Source: an uncultured Marinifilum sp. (GTDB taxonomy: Bacteria; Bacteroidota; Bacteroidia; Bacteroidales; Marinifilaceae). Taken from it: a stretch of 64,000 nt of DNA. Shown piece by piece: positions 1 to 7,081 of this stretch (its first letter is position 1; each line of letters begins with the position of its first letter). The stretch is taken from contig NZ_OY781918.1 of the NCBI RefSeq assembly GCF_963677195.1, forward strand, positions 3,832,923 through 3,896,922, given 5' to 3'. Below the pieces are notes generated by a model that searched no databases, was not told the origin of the DNA, and saw only the letters and a list, made by a program, of their open reading frames with translations. The translations under genes were made by a program, and so were the position numbers.

Positions 1-851
1 TTTTTATTCAATTGTTGGGCTACATAAGAAAACAATTGGGCAACCGGATAATTATCAATATCAATGGAAATACTATCGTTTGATTGCACTTGAACTCCAG
101 CAGCAGAACGCAAGCCCAAATTGACATTTGAGCGAACAGAATTACTTGCAGTATTTGACTTTGAACGATTGTTTTTTGACAATTGGCTTTCAATAACGTA
201 CAGCAGTTCATCTTCCTTTTTCACTTTTAAGTTATTGGAAAAAGCTAATTGCTCAAGAGCCTTATGAACAGGTAAATCTGCAACAAATCCATTTACTATT
301 TGCCCATCTAAGCCTGGTGCTAAAATTAAATTCTTCCCACTTTTTTGTGTGATTACCTTTGCTACTTCTCCTAATCGAGCACCTTTCAAATCATAAGACA
401 AGCTACTCTTTTCCTTAGCATAGCTGATATCTAAAGGTGGTGGTAGCATGGGGGTTTGTTTTGGTGCATACAATTTAATAATACTACCCATTACCTCTAT
501 TCGCAAATTGTATTCGCTGCATAGAAACAAAAGAACATCTTTCGCTTTAACTTTTGAGAAATTATTACTTACATAAATTTCCTGTGCATTTGGGATGCTC
601 AAATTTAAGTCTACATCGTTTGCCAATGCACGTAAAAATTCATCAACTCGAACCCGATTAACACTTATATTGACTTCTGTATTTAAGGCTGGAATTTGCT
701 CAATTGCTAATTGTTCCAGTTTTTTTTGAAGACTATCTAGTTTAGCTTGAGCATTAGCACCTGGTAGTAAGCACAATACAAACAACAATACTAAAAGATG
801 GGCGTATATTTTTTTCAAGAATTCAGATTTTATAGAGTTTGATATTGGCAT
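1..851 (-). CDS. Secretin-like protein, N-terminal part (truncated by window edge)
   Basis: The reading frame is open from an ATG at 849-851 to the left edge, giving about 283 residues without a stop. It begins with an N-region, a hydrophobic stretch and a cleavable-looking signal ending in GANAQA. A coiled segment follows (LDSLQKKLEQL), then repeated short alpha/beta units: VNISVNRVRVDEFLRALAND, then LSYDLKGARLGEVAKVITQK. The pattern of a conserved face followed by an 'xVxxALxxLA' helix is that of secretin/TonB short N-terminal (STN) domains found in type II/IV pilus secretins. The pore-forming C-terminal half lies outside the window, so a secretin is favoured but an STN-containing TonB protein cannot be excluded. 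A TTG at 815-817 would put the signal closer to the start. Confidence 0.7.
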   Translation of the reverse strand, partial: MPISNSIKSEFLKKIYAHLLVLLFVLCLLPGANAQAKLDSLQKKLEQLAIEQIPALNTEVNISVNRVRVDEFLRALANDVDLNLSIPNAQEIYVSNNFSKVKAKDVLLFLCSEYNLRIEVMGSIIKLYAPKQTPMLPPPLDISYAKEKSSLSYDLKGARLGEVAKVITQKSGKNLILAPGLDGQIVNGFVADLPVHKALEQLAFSNNLKVKKEDELLYVIESQLSKNNRSKSNTASNSVRSNVNLGLRSAAGVQVQSNDSISIDIDNYPVAQLFSYVAQQLNK

Positions 852-1589
852 TTTTACAAAAAAGGGACTACAACAATAAATTTGTAAAAACATCTAATGA
901 TAACATTTCCAATTTATGTTTGTTAACTCCTTTTAACAATTGCACTAAAGTAGTATTATTTATGTTCTACCACAACACAAATAAACTATCTATATCAATT
1001 TTAATTAACCCCTCCCAACTATCTATTCGTACCAAAAACACATTCATTCCTCAATACTACTGCTGTACTGTTATCAGAAGCTGACTTCACTTTTAGAACC
1101 AGAACAATATCAATTATGCAAATTGAATATTAATTCACTTTAATATTTTTGATAAGCAAAATTCACCGAATAAAAAATGATAAAGACAAATGCTCACCAA
1201 AATGAAACTTTTTAGCAGTATCACCTGCAATATCAAATTTGATACAGGTAATTGTACTTCTAAAAACACTTAAACAAACTTCCAAACCTATTCCGAATTA
1301 TAAATTATAAATCTCCATAATTCCTGATTAAAAATCAAGGATAGTGACTGCATATTTTTAGCAGCTTGCCCCTCATAAAAATATAAAGAAAATATCCCTT
1401 ATTGTTATTGCAAATAATTAAGCACAATCTGTATTTTCTAATAGAAAAACCCACTCACATTTTAAACGCAAGTGGGGTGTATTTAAATTATTTTCTTCAA
1501 AAACAGATACAAGTAGTACACTTACACCATCAATTATTCGTAGCCCCAACTCGTTAGAGATAAATTCACATTAAATTCCGAATCTTAAA
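852..1589. other. Intergenic region, no gene recognised
   Basis: About 740 AT-rich bases with stops in all frames and no coding pattern resembling the neighbours. The only structure I can support is the hairpin at 1450-1476. The promoter of the secretin-like gene must lie just to the right of 851, but I see no convincing box. Confidence 0.6.
1450..1476. terminator. Hairpin terminator candidate
   Basis: CCCACT at 1450-1455 pairs with AGTGGG at 1471-1476. An A-run lies on the left and an AT-rich stretch on the right, so it could end the minus-strand gene at 1590-2033. The loop begins CACATT, as does that of the terminator at 3508-3533. Confidence 0.5.
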
Positions 1590-2033
1590 CTAATAAGGCA
1601 TATATTTTACCGTATCAACCTTTGGTAATGTATCATGCAAAAGTAAAATCGGAACATAATAACTTCTTCTTCGAACATCTATTCTTGCAGGAGCATTTAG
1701 TTCTTCATTTGTAAACCTAAATAACACCTTAGCAATTCCTAAATCTGGATAATATCGAAGTATCTCTCCTTTTTTTTTAGCCTTCAAAAAACTAATACCT
1801 TCTCTTACACAAGCATTCTTAAATTCATAAACACTATCATCTTCTAATTCTAGATACTTCTCTTTAGCTTTAATTGCCAATTTCTTTTTACTCGAAAGGA
1901 AAAATTGCTTATGAACATATGATCTATAATCCTTATAATAACAATACTTTTCTTCCCTATCTTTGCATGAATTCAATACAACAACACATACAAACATAAT
2001 TATCATCACACCAATATAATTTTCATTCCTCAT
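1590..2033 (-). CDS. Putative lipoprotein of unknown function
   Basis: A 147-residue protein when started at the ATG at 2031-2033, which places MRNENYIGV directly before a hydrophobic segment and a lipobox-like LNSC. An A/G-rich AAAGAG lies just upstream. A longer start at 2084 would bury the signal behind 17 extra residues and is less likely. The mature part is basic and aromatic, with a KKK-rich middle and a C-terminal half predicted to be beta-rich. I recognise no family. It is probably an outer-membrane or periplasmic lipoprotein, transcribed alone. Confidence 0.6.
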   Translation of the reverse strand: MRNENYIGVMIIMFVCVVVLNSCKDREEKYCYYKDYRSYVHKQFFLSSKKKLAIKAKEKYLELEDDSVYEFKNACVREGISFLKAKKKGEILRYYPDLGIAKVLFRFTNEELNAPARIDVRRRSYYVPILLLHDTLPKVDTVKYMPY

Positions 2034-2165
2034 TTTCGCTCTTTTTTTTATAAAGTAATGTCTCCCAATATAGTTGAATTTCATCCCTATCTGATGTTGT
2101 CCAAACCCGTATACCTGTTCTATTTATACTACCATTACTTCCATTGTGAATTATTTCTCCACATT

Positions 2166-2186
2166 CCGCAAGTCTGCGACTTGTGG
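2166..2186. repeat. REP-like palindrome, copy 1
   Basis: A 21-bp imperfect palindrome with arms CCGCAAGTC and GACTTGTGG, lying two bases beyond the stop codon of the transposase gene. It is nearly identical, in inverse orientation, to copy 3 at 2936-2956, and similar to copy 2 at 2842-2862. Confidence 0.7.
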
Positions 2187-2188
2187 TT

Positions 2189-2734
2189 TTATACTAAAAC
2201 GACATCAATTAAGCCTTTACCATCAGCATAATCAATGGCACTGCTATATTTGTATTCGTGTGCTTCTACAACAAAACCCTCTTCAACTGGATTGTTGTGT
2301 AAATAATTCAATTTTTGATCCAGCATTTTACTGTCCGACAATTCAATTGGCTTATTATTTTGTTGCCAAAATTGAAAATTTGTATTGTTCCCATTTCTTT
2401 TGCCAGCTCGCTCAAACATCCATAGCATCCATTCCCTTCTACTTTCTTGCGGGTTATCTTTTATTGCTTGCACTATTGTTTTTGACGTATATTTTTTAAA
2501 GTCACGAACAATATCCTGCATTTTTTCACCTTCAGTGCCAATTATCATATGCACATGACTTGTCATTATTACCCACCCATACACAACCAAGCCTTTTTCT
2601 TGTATGCAGTAATTTATACTATCTACAAGAATATCTTTGTATTGTGGACGAACAAATACATCAATCCAATATACTGTACTAAAACTGATAAAATATAAAC
2701 TTTCTTGATCTCGAAATTTATAATTGCGACTCAT
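2189..2734 (-). CDS. REP-associated tyrosine transposase (RAYT), IS200-like Y1 family
   Basis: A single-strand DNA transposase-like protein of 181 residues from the ATG at 2732-2734 (MSRNYKFRDQ). The HUH metal-binding motif is visible as H60-V-H62 in IMTSHVHMII. The typical downstream motif LNYLHNNPVEEG supplies the probable catalytic tyrosine. An alternative start at 2770 adds 12 residues with no domain support. The family processes REP palindromes; three such palindromes lie within 210 bases of this gene, one directly after its stop. It is likely a domesticated, non-autonomous system rather than a full insertion sequence, since no IS ends are seen. Confidence 0.9.
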   Translation of the reverse strand: MSRNYKFRDQESLYFISFSTVYWIDVFVRPQYKDILVDSINYCIQEKGLVVYGWVIMTSHVHMIIGTEGEKMQDIVRDFKKYTSKTIVQAIKDNPQESRREWMLWMFERAGKRNGNNTNFQFWQQNNKPIELSDSKMLDQKLNYLHNNPVEEGFVVEAHEYKYSSAIDYADGKGLIDVVLV

Positions 2735-2841
2735 AATTGTTTTATAAATTGTAGTATATGAATGTAACAATAATTAACTAAATCACTACATGTTAAATCT
2801 ATTATACTTCGCACATTCAATTTTATTCAAATTCTTTGCTA

Positions 2842-2862
2842 TCGCAAGTCTGTAACTTGTGA
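2842..2862. repeat. REP-like palindrome, copy 2
   Basis: Arms TCGCAAGTC and ACTTGTGA around TGTA. It shares the CGCAAGTCTG core with copy 1 and has the same orientation. It lies 108 bases upstream of the RAYT start. Confidence 0.65.
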
Positions 2863-2890
2863 TTCTAAAAACTGAATAAGCGTAAAAAAA

Positions 2891-2915
2891 CCAGTACATT
2901 TTAATTTTGTACTGG
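2891..2915. terminator. Bidirectional terminator between two REP copies
   Basis: CCAGTAC at 2891-2897 pairs with GTACTGG at 2909-2915. A-runs precede it and T-rich sequence follows, so it could work on either strand. It sits between REP copies 2 and 3, a composite arrangement. Confidence 0.6.
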
Positions 2916-2935
2916 CTTTTATGTTTTAACTATAA

Positions 2936-2956
2936 CCACAAGTCACAGACTTGCGG
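2936..2956. repeat. REP-like palindrome, copy 3 (inverted)
   Basis: Arms CCACAAGTC and GACTTGCGG. Its reverse complement differs from copy 1 at one position. Copies 2 and 3 are inverted relative to each other around the terminator at 2891-2915, as in bacterial interspersed mosaic elements. Confidence 0.7.
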
Positions 2957-3068
2957 CAGATGGGGATATTGATTTGACTTTTCCTCTTAATTAGCAAAAA
3001 CGATAACTAAAACTTACCTTTACCTAGTATTATTAACTATTCAAGCACTTTATAACAGCATTTAAGAT

Positions 3069-3419
3069 ATGGAAGATTTTGGAGCCAACTTAAAGAAGTT
3101 TCGAACTGAAAAAGGATTTTCACAGGAAGCATTTGCTGCCAAAATTGGCGTACATGTTACCAACCTCTCCAAGTATGAACGAAACAAGTCTGTACCTTCG
3201 TTGGAAATTGCCGAGAAAATGGCCACTGCTCTGGATATGTCTTTGGATGAGATGGTATATGGCCAACAAAACGAAAAAGCCCGCATCCGCATTGCTGATA
3301 ACGAGCTTCTTAATCTTTTTAATAAAACACAACAACTACCCGACGACCAAAAGAAAACAGTTGTAGATTTATTATCTGCTTTTCTTCTTAAAGCCAGCCT
3401 TAAACAGCAACTTCGATAG
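3069..3419 (+). CDS. XRE-family helix-turn-helix transcriptional regulator
   Basis: A 116-residue protein with an N-terminal HTH_3 domain (about residues 5-62). The helices read LKKFRTEKGFSQEAFAAKIG, VHVTNLSKYERNKSVPSLEI and MATALDMSLDEM. The C-terminal 50 residues are charged and probably dimerise (PDDQKKTVVDLLSAFLLK). The architecture matches the regulator at 10868-11203, although sequence identity is modest. It stands alone, converging on the minus-strand gene at 3580 through a shared terminator. The target is unknown. Confidence 0.88.
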   Translation: MEDFGANLKKFRTEKGFSQEAFAAKIGVHVTNLSKYERNKSVPSLEIAEKMATALDMSLDEMVYGQQNEKARIRIADNELLNLFNKTQQLPDDQKKTVVDLLSAFLLKASLKQQLR

Positions 3420-3507
3420 AATAATTCTAAATTAAAGAAAAACCTCACATCTTATATTTGTACCTTATAGGTCATATTTGAGCACTATAAGTCTCAAAAA
3501 AAACAAA

Positions 3508-3533
3508 GCCTACTCACATTGCTGTAAGTAGGC
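3508..3533. terminator. Bidirectional terminator between convergent genes
   Basis: GCCTACT at 3508-3514 pairs with AGTAGGC at 3527-3533. An A-run lies to the left and TTATATTTTCTTAT to the right. It lies between the convergent genes ending at 3419 and 3580. Confidence 0.8.
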
Positions 3534-3579
3534 TTATATTTTCTTATCATTTTTTAGCTAGTGTAAACACATGCAAACA

Positions 3580-4152
3580 TTAGTGAGATGTGACTAACTT
3601 TTCTTCAAGAAATACAATCCGTCCGTCATTTTTTAAAAGTTTATACCTCTTTTCTTTTATTTGTTCATTATATTCTTCAAGATTATTATTCCAAACCATC
3701 TCATAACGAGAAATGGTAATAATATAATCTTCAGAAATAACCCCATTTAGATAATATAAATCTCCATGATAACCATCAATTACCAACGAATTTACTTTTT
3801 TCCCATTACTCTGATAAGTACTTAAAACAACTTCTTTTTTTTCCAGTCCTATATCTTCTGGATAATAACAAAGATTGCAAATAGTAGCGACGACACCATT
3901 ATCTAATGAAAAAGTAAAAGCTGTACTGTAGTGATATTTTTCTCCATAAGTCCAATCACCTTCATCTTTTACAAAATTGATAAAGTCTTGCTCTGAAATT
4001 TCAGAAACACTCGGAATTTCATCTCCATTTATGGGTAATTTACATTGCTTAAAATTTTTAATAAATGAAGAAAACGATTTATTATCCTGAGAATAACATG
4101 ATGTTGAAATAATGGATATTAGGAATAGTAGATATAACTTTGACTTTATCAT
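3580..4152 (-). CDS. Secreted protein, candidate immunity protein for the adjacent RHS tip
   Basis: A 190-residue protein with a signal peptide ending near STSCYSQ. This could be a lipobox Cys at residue 19 or a signal peptidase I site after YSQ. The mature part is acidic and beta-rich with no family that I recognise (MSRYEMVW-like aromatic strands, LYYLNGVISEDYIITISRYE). The start codon lies two bases after the stop of the RHS tip gene, so the two are translationally linked. In polymorphic toxin loci the gene directly after the toxin tip normally encodes its immunity protein. A periplasmic or membrane location would suit a toxin that acts outside the cytoplasm. Function is inferred from position only. 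Confidence 0.55.
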   Translation of the reverse strand: MIKSKLYLLFLISIISTSCYSQDNKSFSSFIKNFKQCKLPINGDEIPSVSEISEQDFINFVKDEGDWTYGEKYHYSTAFTFSLDNGVVATICNLCYYPEDIGLEKKEVVLSTYQSNGKKVNSLVIDGYHGDLYYLNGVISEDYIITISRYEMVWNNNLEEYNEQIKEKRYKLLKNDGRIVFLEEKLVTSH

Positions 4153-4154
4153 AC

Positions 4155-5096
4155 TTATTGAGTTTTACGAATTGAAGTTACTGTGTAATTTTTATTCCCT
4201 TTTAAATAGCTACCTTTTAATAAATTGTTGTTGACTTTTAAAACATTATCTGTTGAGGTACCATACTTTTTATGCTGAGTTCTAGGATCAAAAAACTGAT
4301 AAGTAGTACTAGTTACTTTTCCTTTATTCAGCTTTACTTCCATGCCTCCAATTACAATAAAATGATCAGTCATTCCATCTCCACTAGGCTTTAAGTTATT
4401 GACCTGCTCTAATTTATAATCCACTCCAACTAAAACAGGTTTTCCTCCTACTAATGTTTCGTTTAAATAATTAATACCTTTAGTTGAATTTCCACTTGAT
4501 GAAGTAACAACGCCATTGTCATTTGCATCTGCAACCAAAAACTCTCCACTTCTAGTAGAAGTTGTTCCTGCTTTACCCATCATTTTATCACAAGCAGTTT
4601 TACAATTGCCAAACTTAGTTTTTCCATTCTTATCTGTATAGGCTTGTGTTACCCAATCATTATTGGACAGATTTGAGAACTTCATAGAAGTAACTTCATT
4701 CTGTGTATATGTCATCGAAGCTCCATCTCCCAAATCTTGAGTATATGTTGCACCTTGATTTGCATACATTTTATCACCAACCATCACAACACTAGCACTT
4801 CCTTTTTGCCAATGAGTATAAGTAACCCCATCTTGGGTATACGAATACCAATCCATTCCATCAGGATCAAGATATAAAATAGGGTTATTAACACAGTAGT
4901 TATAAGGACTCATTGAAAGATTATGAGGTTCATCCGCCATAGGATCGACAGTGGTAAATCGAGCCAAACTAGCATCATACATTCTCGCGCCATAATCCAA
5001 CAAGCCTACTTTTTCAGAAGTAGTTTTTGGATTCTTCCAGACTTTCAAAAAAGTTGGTTTTTCTTCGTGGCGATATGTTAGTTTTGGGCAGCCCAT
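4155..5096 (-). CDS. Orphan RHS core fragment with papain-like (C39-like) C-terminal domain
   Basis: About 313 residues from the ATG at 5094-5096, chosen because MGCPKLTY resembles the start of short RHS proteins in Bacteroidota; in-frame GTG and TTG codons lie 18 and 21 bases upstream. Only the end of an RHS shell is present: LLDYGARMYDASLARFTTVD followed by NNPILYLDPDGMDWY. The C-terminal region has a Cys (NCKTAC, residues 165/169), then GKPVLVGVDYK, DHFIVIGG with His245 and FFDP with Asp271. This order and the 'GKPV-V ... DHF-VI' signature are those of papain-fold C39-like peptidases. It lacks a signal peptide and the rest of the cage, so it is probably a displaced toxin tip. Its core differs clearly from that of the full RHS gene at 11936-15523. 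Confidence 0.75.
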   Translation of the reverse strand: MGCPKLTYRHEEKPTFLKVWKNPKTTSEKVGLLDYGARMYDASLARFTTVDPMADEPHNLSMSPYNYCVNNPILYLDPDGMDWYSYTQDGVTYTHWQKGSASVVMVGDKMYANQGATYTQDLGDGASMTYTQNEVTSMKFSNLSNNDWVTQAYTDKNGKTKFGNCKTACDKMMGKAGTTSTRSGEFLVADANDNGVVTSSSGNSTKGINYLNETLVGGKPVLVGVDYKLEQVNNLKPSGDGMTDHFIVIGGMEVKLNKGKVTSTTYQFFDPRTQHKKYGTSTDNVLKVNNNLLKGSYLKGNKNYTVTSIRKTQ

Positions 5097-5203
5097 TTGT
5101 TTTGTAATGCTCACCAAATTTAATCCTTTTTTCTTTTAATTGAAGTATTTAAATGAGATTCCTTTTTTCAGTTAAAAGAAAAAGCATTTCAAACACATGG
5201 ATT

Positions 5204-5376
5204 CATTTTAACCGCTTAGGCAACCTTTAAAGCCAGGGTTGGAAGGCAAGGTTTTTGGGATATTTTTTTAGTCCATTAAAATTAAACCATAACAACTAAA
5301 AAAATATTCCAAAATTCATCTTGACCTTGCGTGCGTTGGCTGGTGGGCTTTATCTTTGCTTAAGCGGTTTAAAATG
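5204..5376. repeat. 173-bp imperfect palindrome (P1)
   Basis: Nested complementary arms cover almost the whole segment: 5204-5223 with 5356-5376 (GCTTAGGCAA against TTGCTTAAGC), AAAGCC at 5229-5234 with GGCTTT at 5346-5351, GGCAAGG at 5245-5251 with CCTTGC at 5325-5330, and 5258-5272 with 5295-5310 (TATTTTTTTAGT against ACTAAAAAAATA). The mismatches form asymmetric bulges. It directly follows the start region of the orphan RHS tip. Confidence 0.75.
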
Positions 5377-5400
5377 ATTACCCCCAAAGCCCGATTACCG

Positions 5401-5420
5401 CCACCACTTTGGGGTGGTGG
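5401..5420. repeat. Short hairpin (P2)
   Basis: CCACCAC at 5401-5407 pairs with GTGGTGG at 5414-5420 around TTTGGG. Outer CCCGA (5390-5394) and TCGGG (5421-5425) extend the stem after a bulge. Confidence 0.6.
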
Positions 5421-5446
5421 TCGGGGTTTTGGTGGATAGACACTAC

Positions 5447-5479
5447 AGCAAGTGCCCCGTTTTTCTCGGGGCTTTTGCT
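5447..5479. repeat. Strong G+C-rich hairpin (P3)
   Basis: AGCAA-GT-GCCCCG at 5447-5459 pairs with CGGGGC-TT-TTGCT at 5467-5479 around a T-rich loop. It could act as a terminator for something on either strand, or be part of the structured array. Confidence 0.65.
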
Positions 5480-5495
5480 ACCGATTTCGGGGCGG

Positions 5496-5568
5496 CAAAC
5501 AGCTTTTTGATTTTAGCTTTTACCTTTAAAAATCATCATTTCAAAAGTTAAAAGCAATATGCTGTTTG
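5496..5568. repeat. Palindromic unit P4, homologous to P6
   Basis: The outer stem is CAAACAGC (5496-5503) with GCTGTTTG (5561-5568); the inner stem is GCTTTTA (5516-5522) with TAAAAGC (5549-5555). The sequence between and after the stems (AAAGCAATATGC, then GGTTGGCGTGGGTCGG) recurs in P6 with substitutions on both sides of the stem. Confidence 0.7.
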
Positions 5569-5613
5569 TCTGGGTTGGCGTGGGTCGGGGTGTGATGGAG
5601 TGCGGCTATTTTG

Positions 5614-5701
5614 CATAATACTTGTTATAGCGACACTTTTTACCTTAATCAAATTAATCAACTCAAAAAGTGTGCGAAGCGAACCTATAACTCGTATTAT
5701 G
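5614..5701. repeat. Palindromic unit P5 with asymmetric bulge
   Basis: Three stacked perfect stems: CATAATAC (5614-5621) with GTATTATG (5694-5701), GTTATAG (5624-5630) with CTATAAC (5685-5691), and CACTTTTT (5634-5641) with AAAAAGTG (5665-5672). The spacer between the second and third stems is 3 nt on the left and 12 nt on the right. Integron attC sites show this kind of asymmetry when folded as single strands, but no canonical attC core is claimed here. Confidence 0.75.
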
Positions 5702-5754
5702 TAACTTAGCTTTGGGTAATTTTTTCTGGCGTGTCTTTTTGTTGGTGGGTCGGT

Positions 5755-5825
5755 ACGGCTCTTTGATTTTTTGTTTTTACCGCTTAAAAATCCATTCAAT
5801 TAAAAATAAAAAAGCAATGTGCCGT
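5755..5825. repeat. Palindromic unit P6, homologous to P4
   Basis: The outer stem is ACGGC (5755-5759) with GCCGT (5821-5825). The inner stem is T-rich 5767-5779 with A-rich 5801-5813, one mismatch in 13. The right arm AAAGCAATGTGC and the following TGGGTCGG match P4. The outer stem has changed on both sides relative to P4, so structure is kept while sequence varies. Confidence 0.65.
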
Positions 5826-5959
5826 TTGTGGGTCGGACAAAAAGCATGACGGAAAAAATTACAGAAGGGCTGGAGAGCGGAAGGGCAAAAAAGACCGTGC
5901 AAGCTTAGAGGTACGAGAAGCGGGGATTTTTTGCCCTGGGGGGTGTGTTGGCTTGTGGG

Positions 5960-6094
5960 TTATTTCTTCCTGGCTTTATTTTCTTTAATCAGCTTTTGCA
6001 GTCGTTTGATTTGTTCTGCTCGTTCTCGACTAATCATTATTTCATGGGCTTTCCCATCATGTGTAATCGTGGCTTTTACTTCTTTTTTTTCCAT
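5960..6094 (-). CDS. Small basic protein, 44 aa, downstream of the recombinases
   Basis: An open frame of 44 codons plus stop from the ATG at 6092-6094 to TAA at 5960-5962. It starts six bases after the stop of the recombinase gene at 6101, so it should be in the same transcript. The protein begins MEKKEVKATITHDGKAHEIM and continues with a highly charged helix rich in Arg, Lys and Glu, ending NKARKK. A small basic protein next to an integrase could be a recombination directionality factor (excisionase-like), but there is no sequence proof. A-rich sequence precedes the ATG without a clear ribosome-binding site. Confidence 0.65.
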   Translation of the reverse strand: MEKKEVKATITHDGKAHEIMISRERAEQIKRLQKLIKENKARKK

Positions 6095-6100
6095 ATCTGT

Positions 6101-7081
6101 TTATTTTAAAGGATGGTGCTGGTTTAAAGCTTCCTGTAAATCTTCAAGGTTATTGGTTTGGTATCGTTCGGTTGTGCTTACATGCTTGTGACCTGCTTTG
6201 TATTGTACTTTTCGTACATCTTCGGTTTTTAACCATTCTGTAATTACACTTTGCCTAAGCTGTCGTAAATCCCTGATTTTAGGATTAATTTTCTTTAAGT
6301 TGGCAGTTAAATGTAAAAGGCTGTTCTTAATGGAGATTGAGCCGTTTAAACTGATAAAGACTTGCTTTTCAAGTTCTGTAAAGTTTGGTTTCTTTACTTT
6401 TCTTCCTGACCAGTTCGGGGATTTTTTTAATGCCTTCAGTATTTCCTGCCTGGTTTCATTTAAGTATTCGTGTAATTCGATTATTTGGCTTGCTTCCAGT
6501 TTTAAGGTTCTGCCGTTACTGCTTTTCGTTCCAGCGATTTCTATTTTACCGCTTTTTAGTTTTATATCTGATGGCTCTATTCTTTGTATTTCTCCGGAAC
6601 TTAATGCCTGATGGATTATTAAGCTGATGATTGTTTTATTCCTGGCAGTTCGTAAATCATATACCTGGTAGTTTTCATAAACTTGTTGCAGCTCTTCTTT
6701 GTCCAGTAGGTTATTGGGGACACTTGATTTTGCACCTTTCAGATATAATCCTGATGCCGGGTTCTTTGTTGCCTTTTCGTCCAGTTCTAAGTATTCATAG
6801 TATTTTCTAATGGATGCCAGTTTTCGGTTTATGAGCCTTGTACTATTATTTTTGGTCTTGCAATGATTGATGTATTGTAATAATTCGGAGTAGTCTATTT
6901 GGCTTGCAGTCTGGCTATTTTCTTTCATCCACTCTAAAAAATAAGCGGTATAATTCAGGTATTGACGTTCTGTGTTTTTGTTATAATCTTGTTTGCCCAA
7001 GAACTTTTCAAAGCTCTTTAATTCTGCCTTGTATTTCTCTTTTAATCGGTGGTATTCGCTTTTAGGTTTCATAAGCAACAT
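6101..7081 (-). CDS. Tyrosine recombinase with degenerate active site
   Basis: A protein of 326 residues (or 323 from the ATG at 7070-7072). It has a SAM-like core-binding N-terminal domain (about 25-110) and a catalytic-fold C-terminal domain. Tyr307 (STTERYQT), His298 (AGH) and Arg276 (LRQLRQS) are in place, and Lys186 is plausible. The first catalytic Arg is replaced (QALSSGEI, Ser161), and the His of the HxLR box is Arg273. The start lies inside the end of the upstream recombinase gene (20-nt overlap), implying translational coupling. It is probably an accessory partner of the complete enzyme rather than an independent recombinase. Confidence 0.85.
   Translation of the reverse strand: MLLMKPKSEYHRLKEKYKAELKSFEKFLGKQDYNKNTERQYLNYTAYFLEWMKENSQTASQIDYSELLQYINHCKTKNNSTRLINRKLASIRKYYEYLELDEKATKNPASGLYLKGAKSSVPNNLLDKEELQQVYENYQVYDLRTARNKTIISLIIHQALSSGEIQRIEPSDIKLKSGKIEIAGTKSSNGRTLKLEASQIIELHEYLNETRQEILKALKKSPNWSGRKVKKPNFTELEKQVFISLNGSISIKNSLLHLTANLKKINPKIRDLRQLRQSVITEWLKTEDVRKVQYKAGHKHVSTTERYQTNNLEDLQEALNQHHPLK

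Noticed and set aside
839..1084. 81-codon open frame on the plus strand
   Set aside because: Its start overlaps the beginning of the secretin-like gene on the other strand; there is no domain, signal or ribosome-binding site.
4155..5096. Displaced tip derived from the RHS gene at 11936
   Set aside because: The two core regions differ at many positions (DYGARMYDASLARFTTVD against DFHARFYDAAIVRTTTQD), so direct descent is unlikely.
5548..5799. 83-codon open frame on the minus strand
   Set aside because: It runs across palindromes P4-P6, has no protein-like composition and its codons follow the repeats.
5204..5836. CRISPR array
   Set aside because: Units are unequal in length, internally palindromic and not separated by regular spacers; no cas gene is present.
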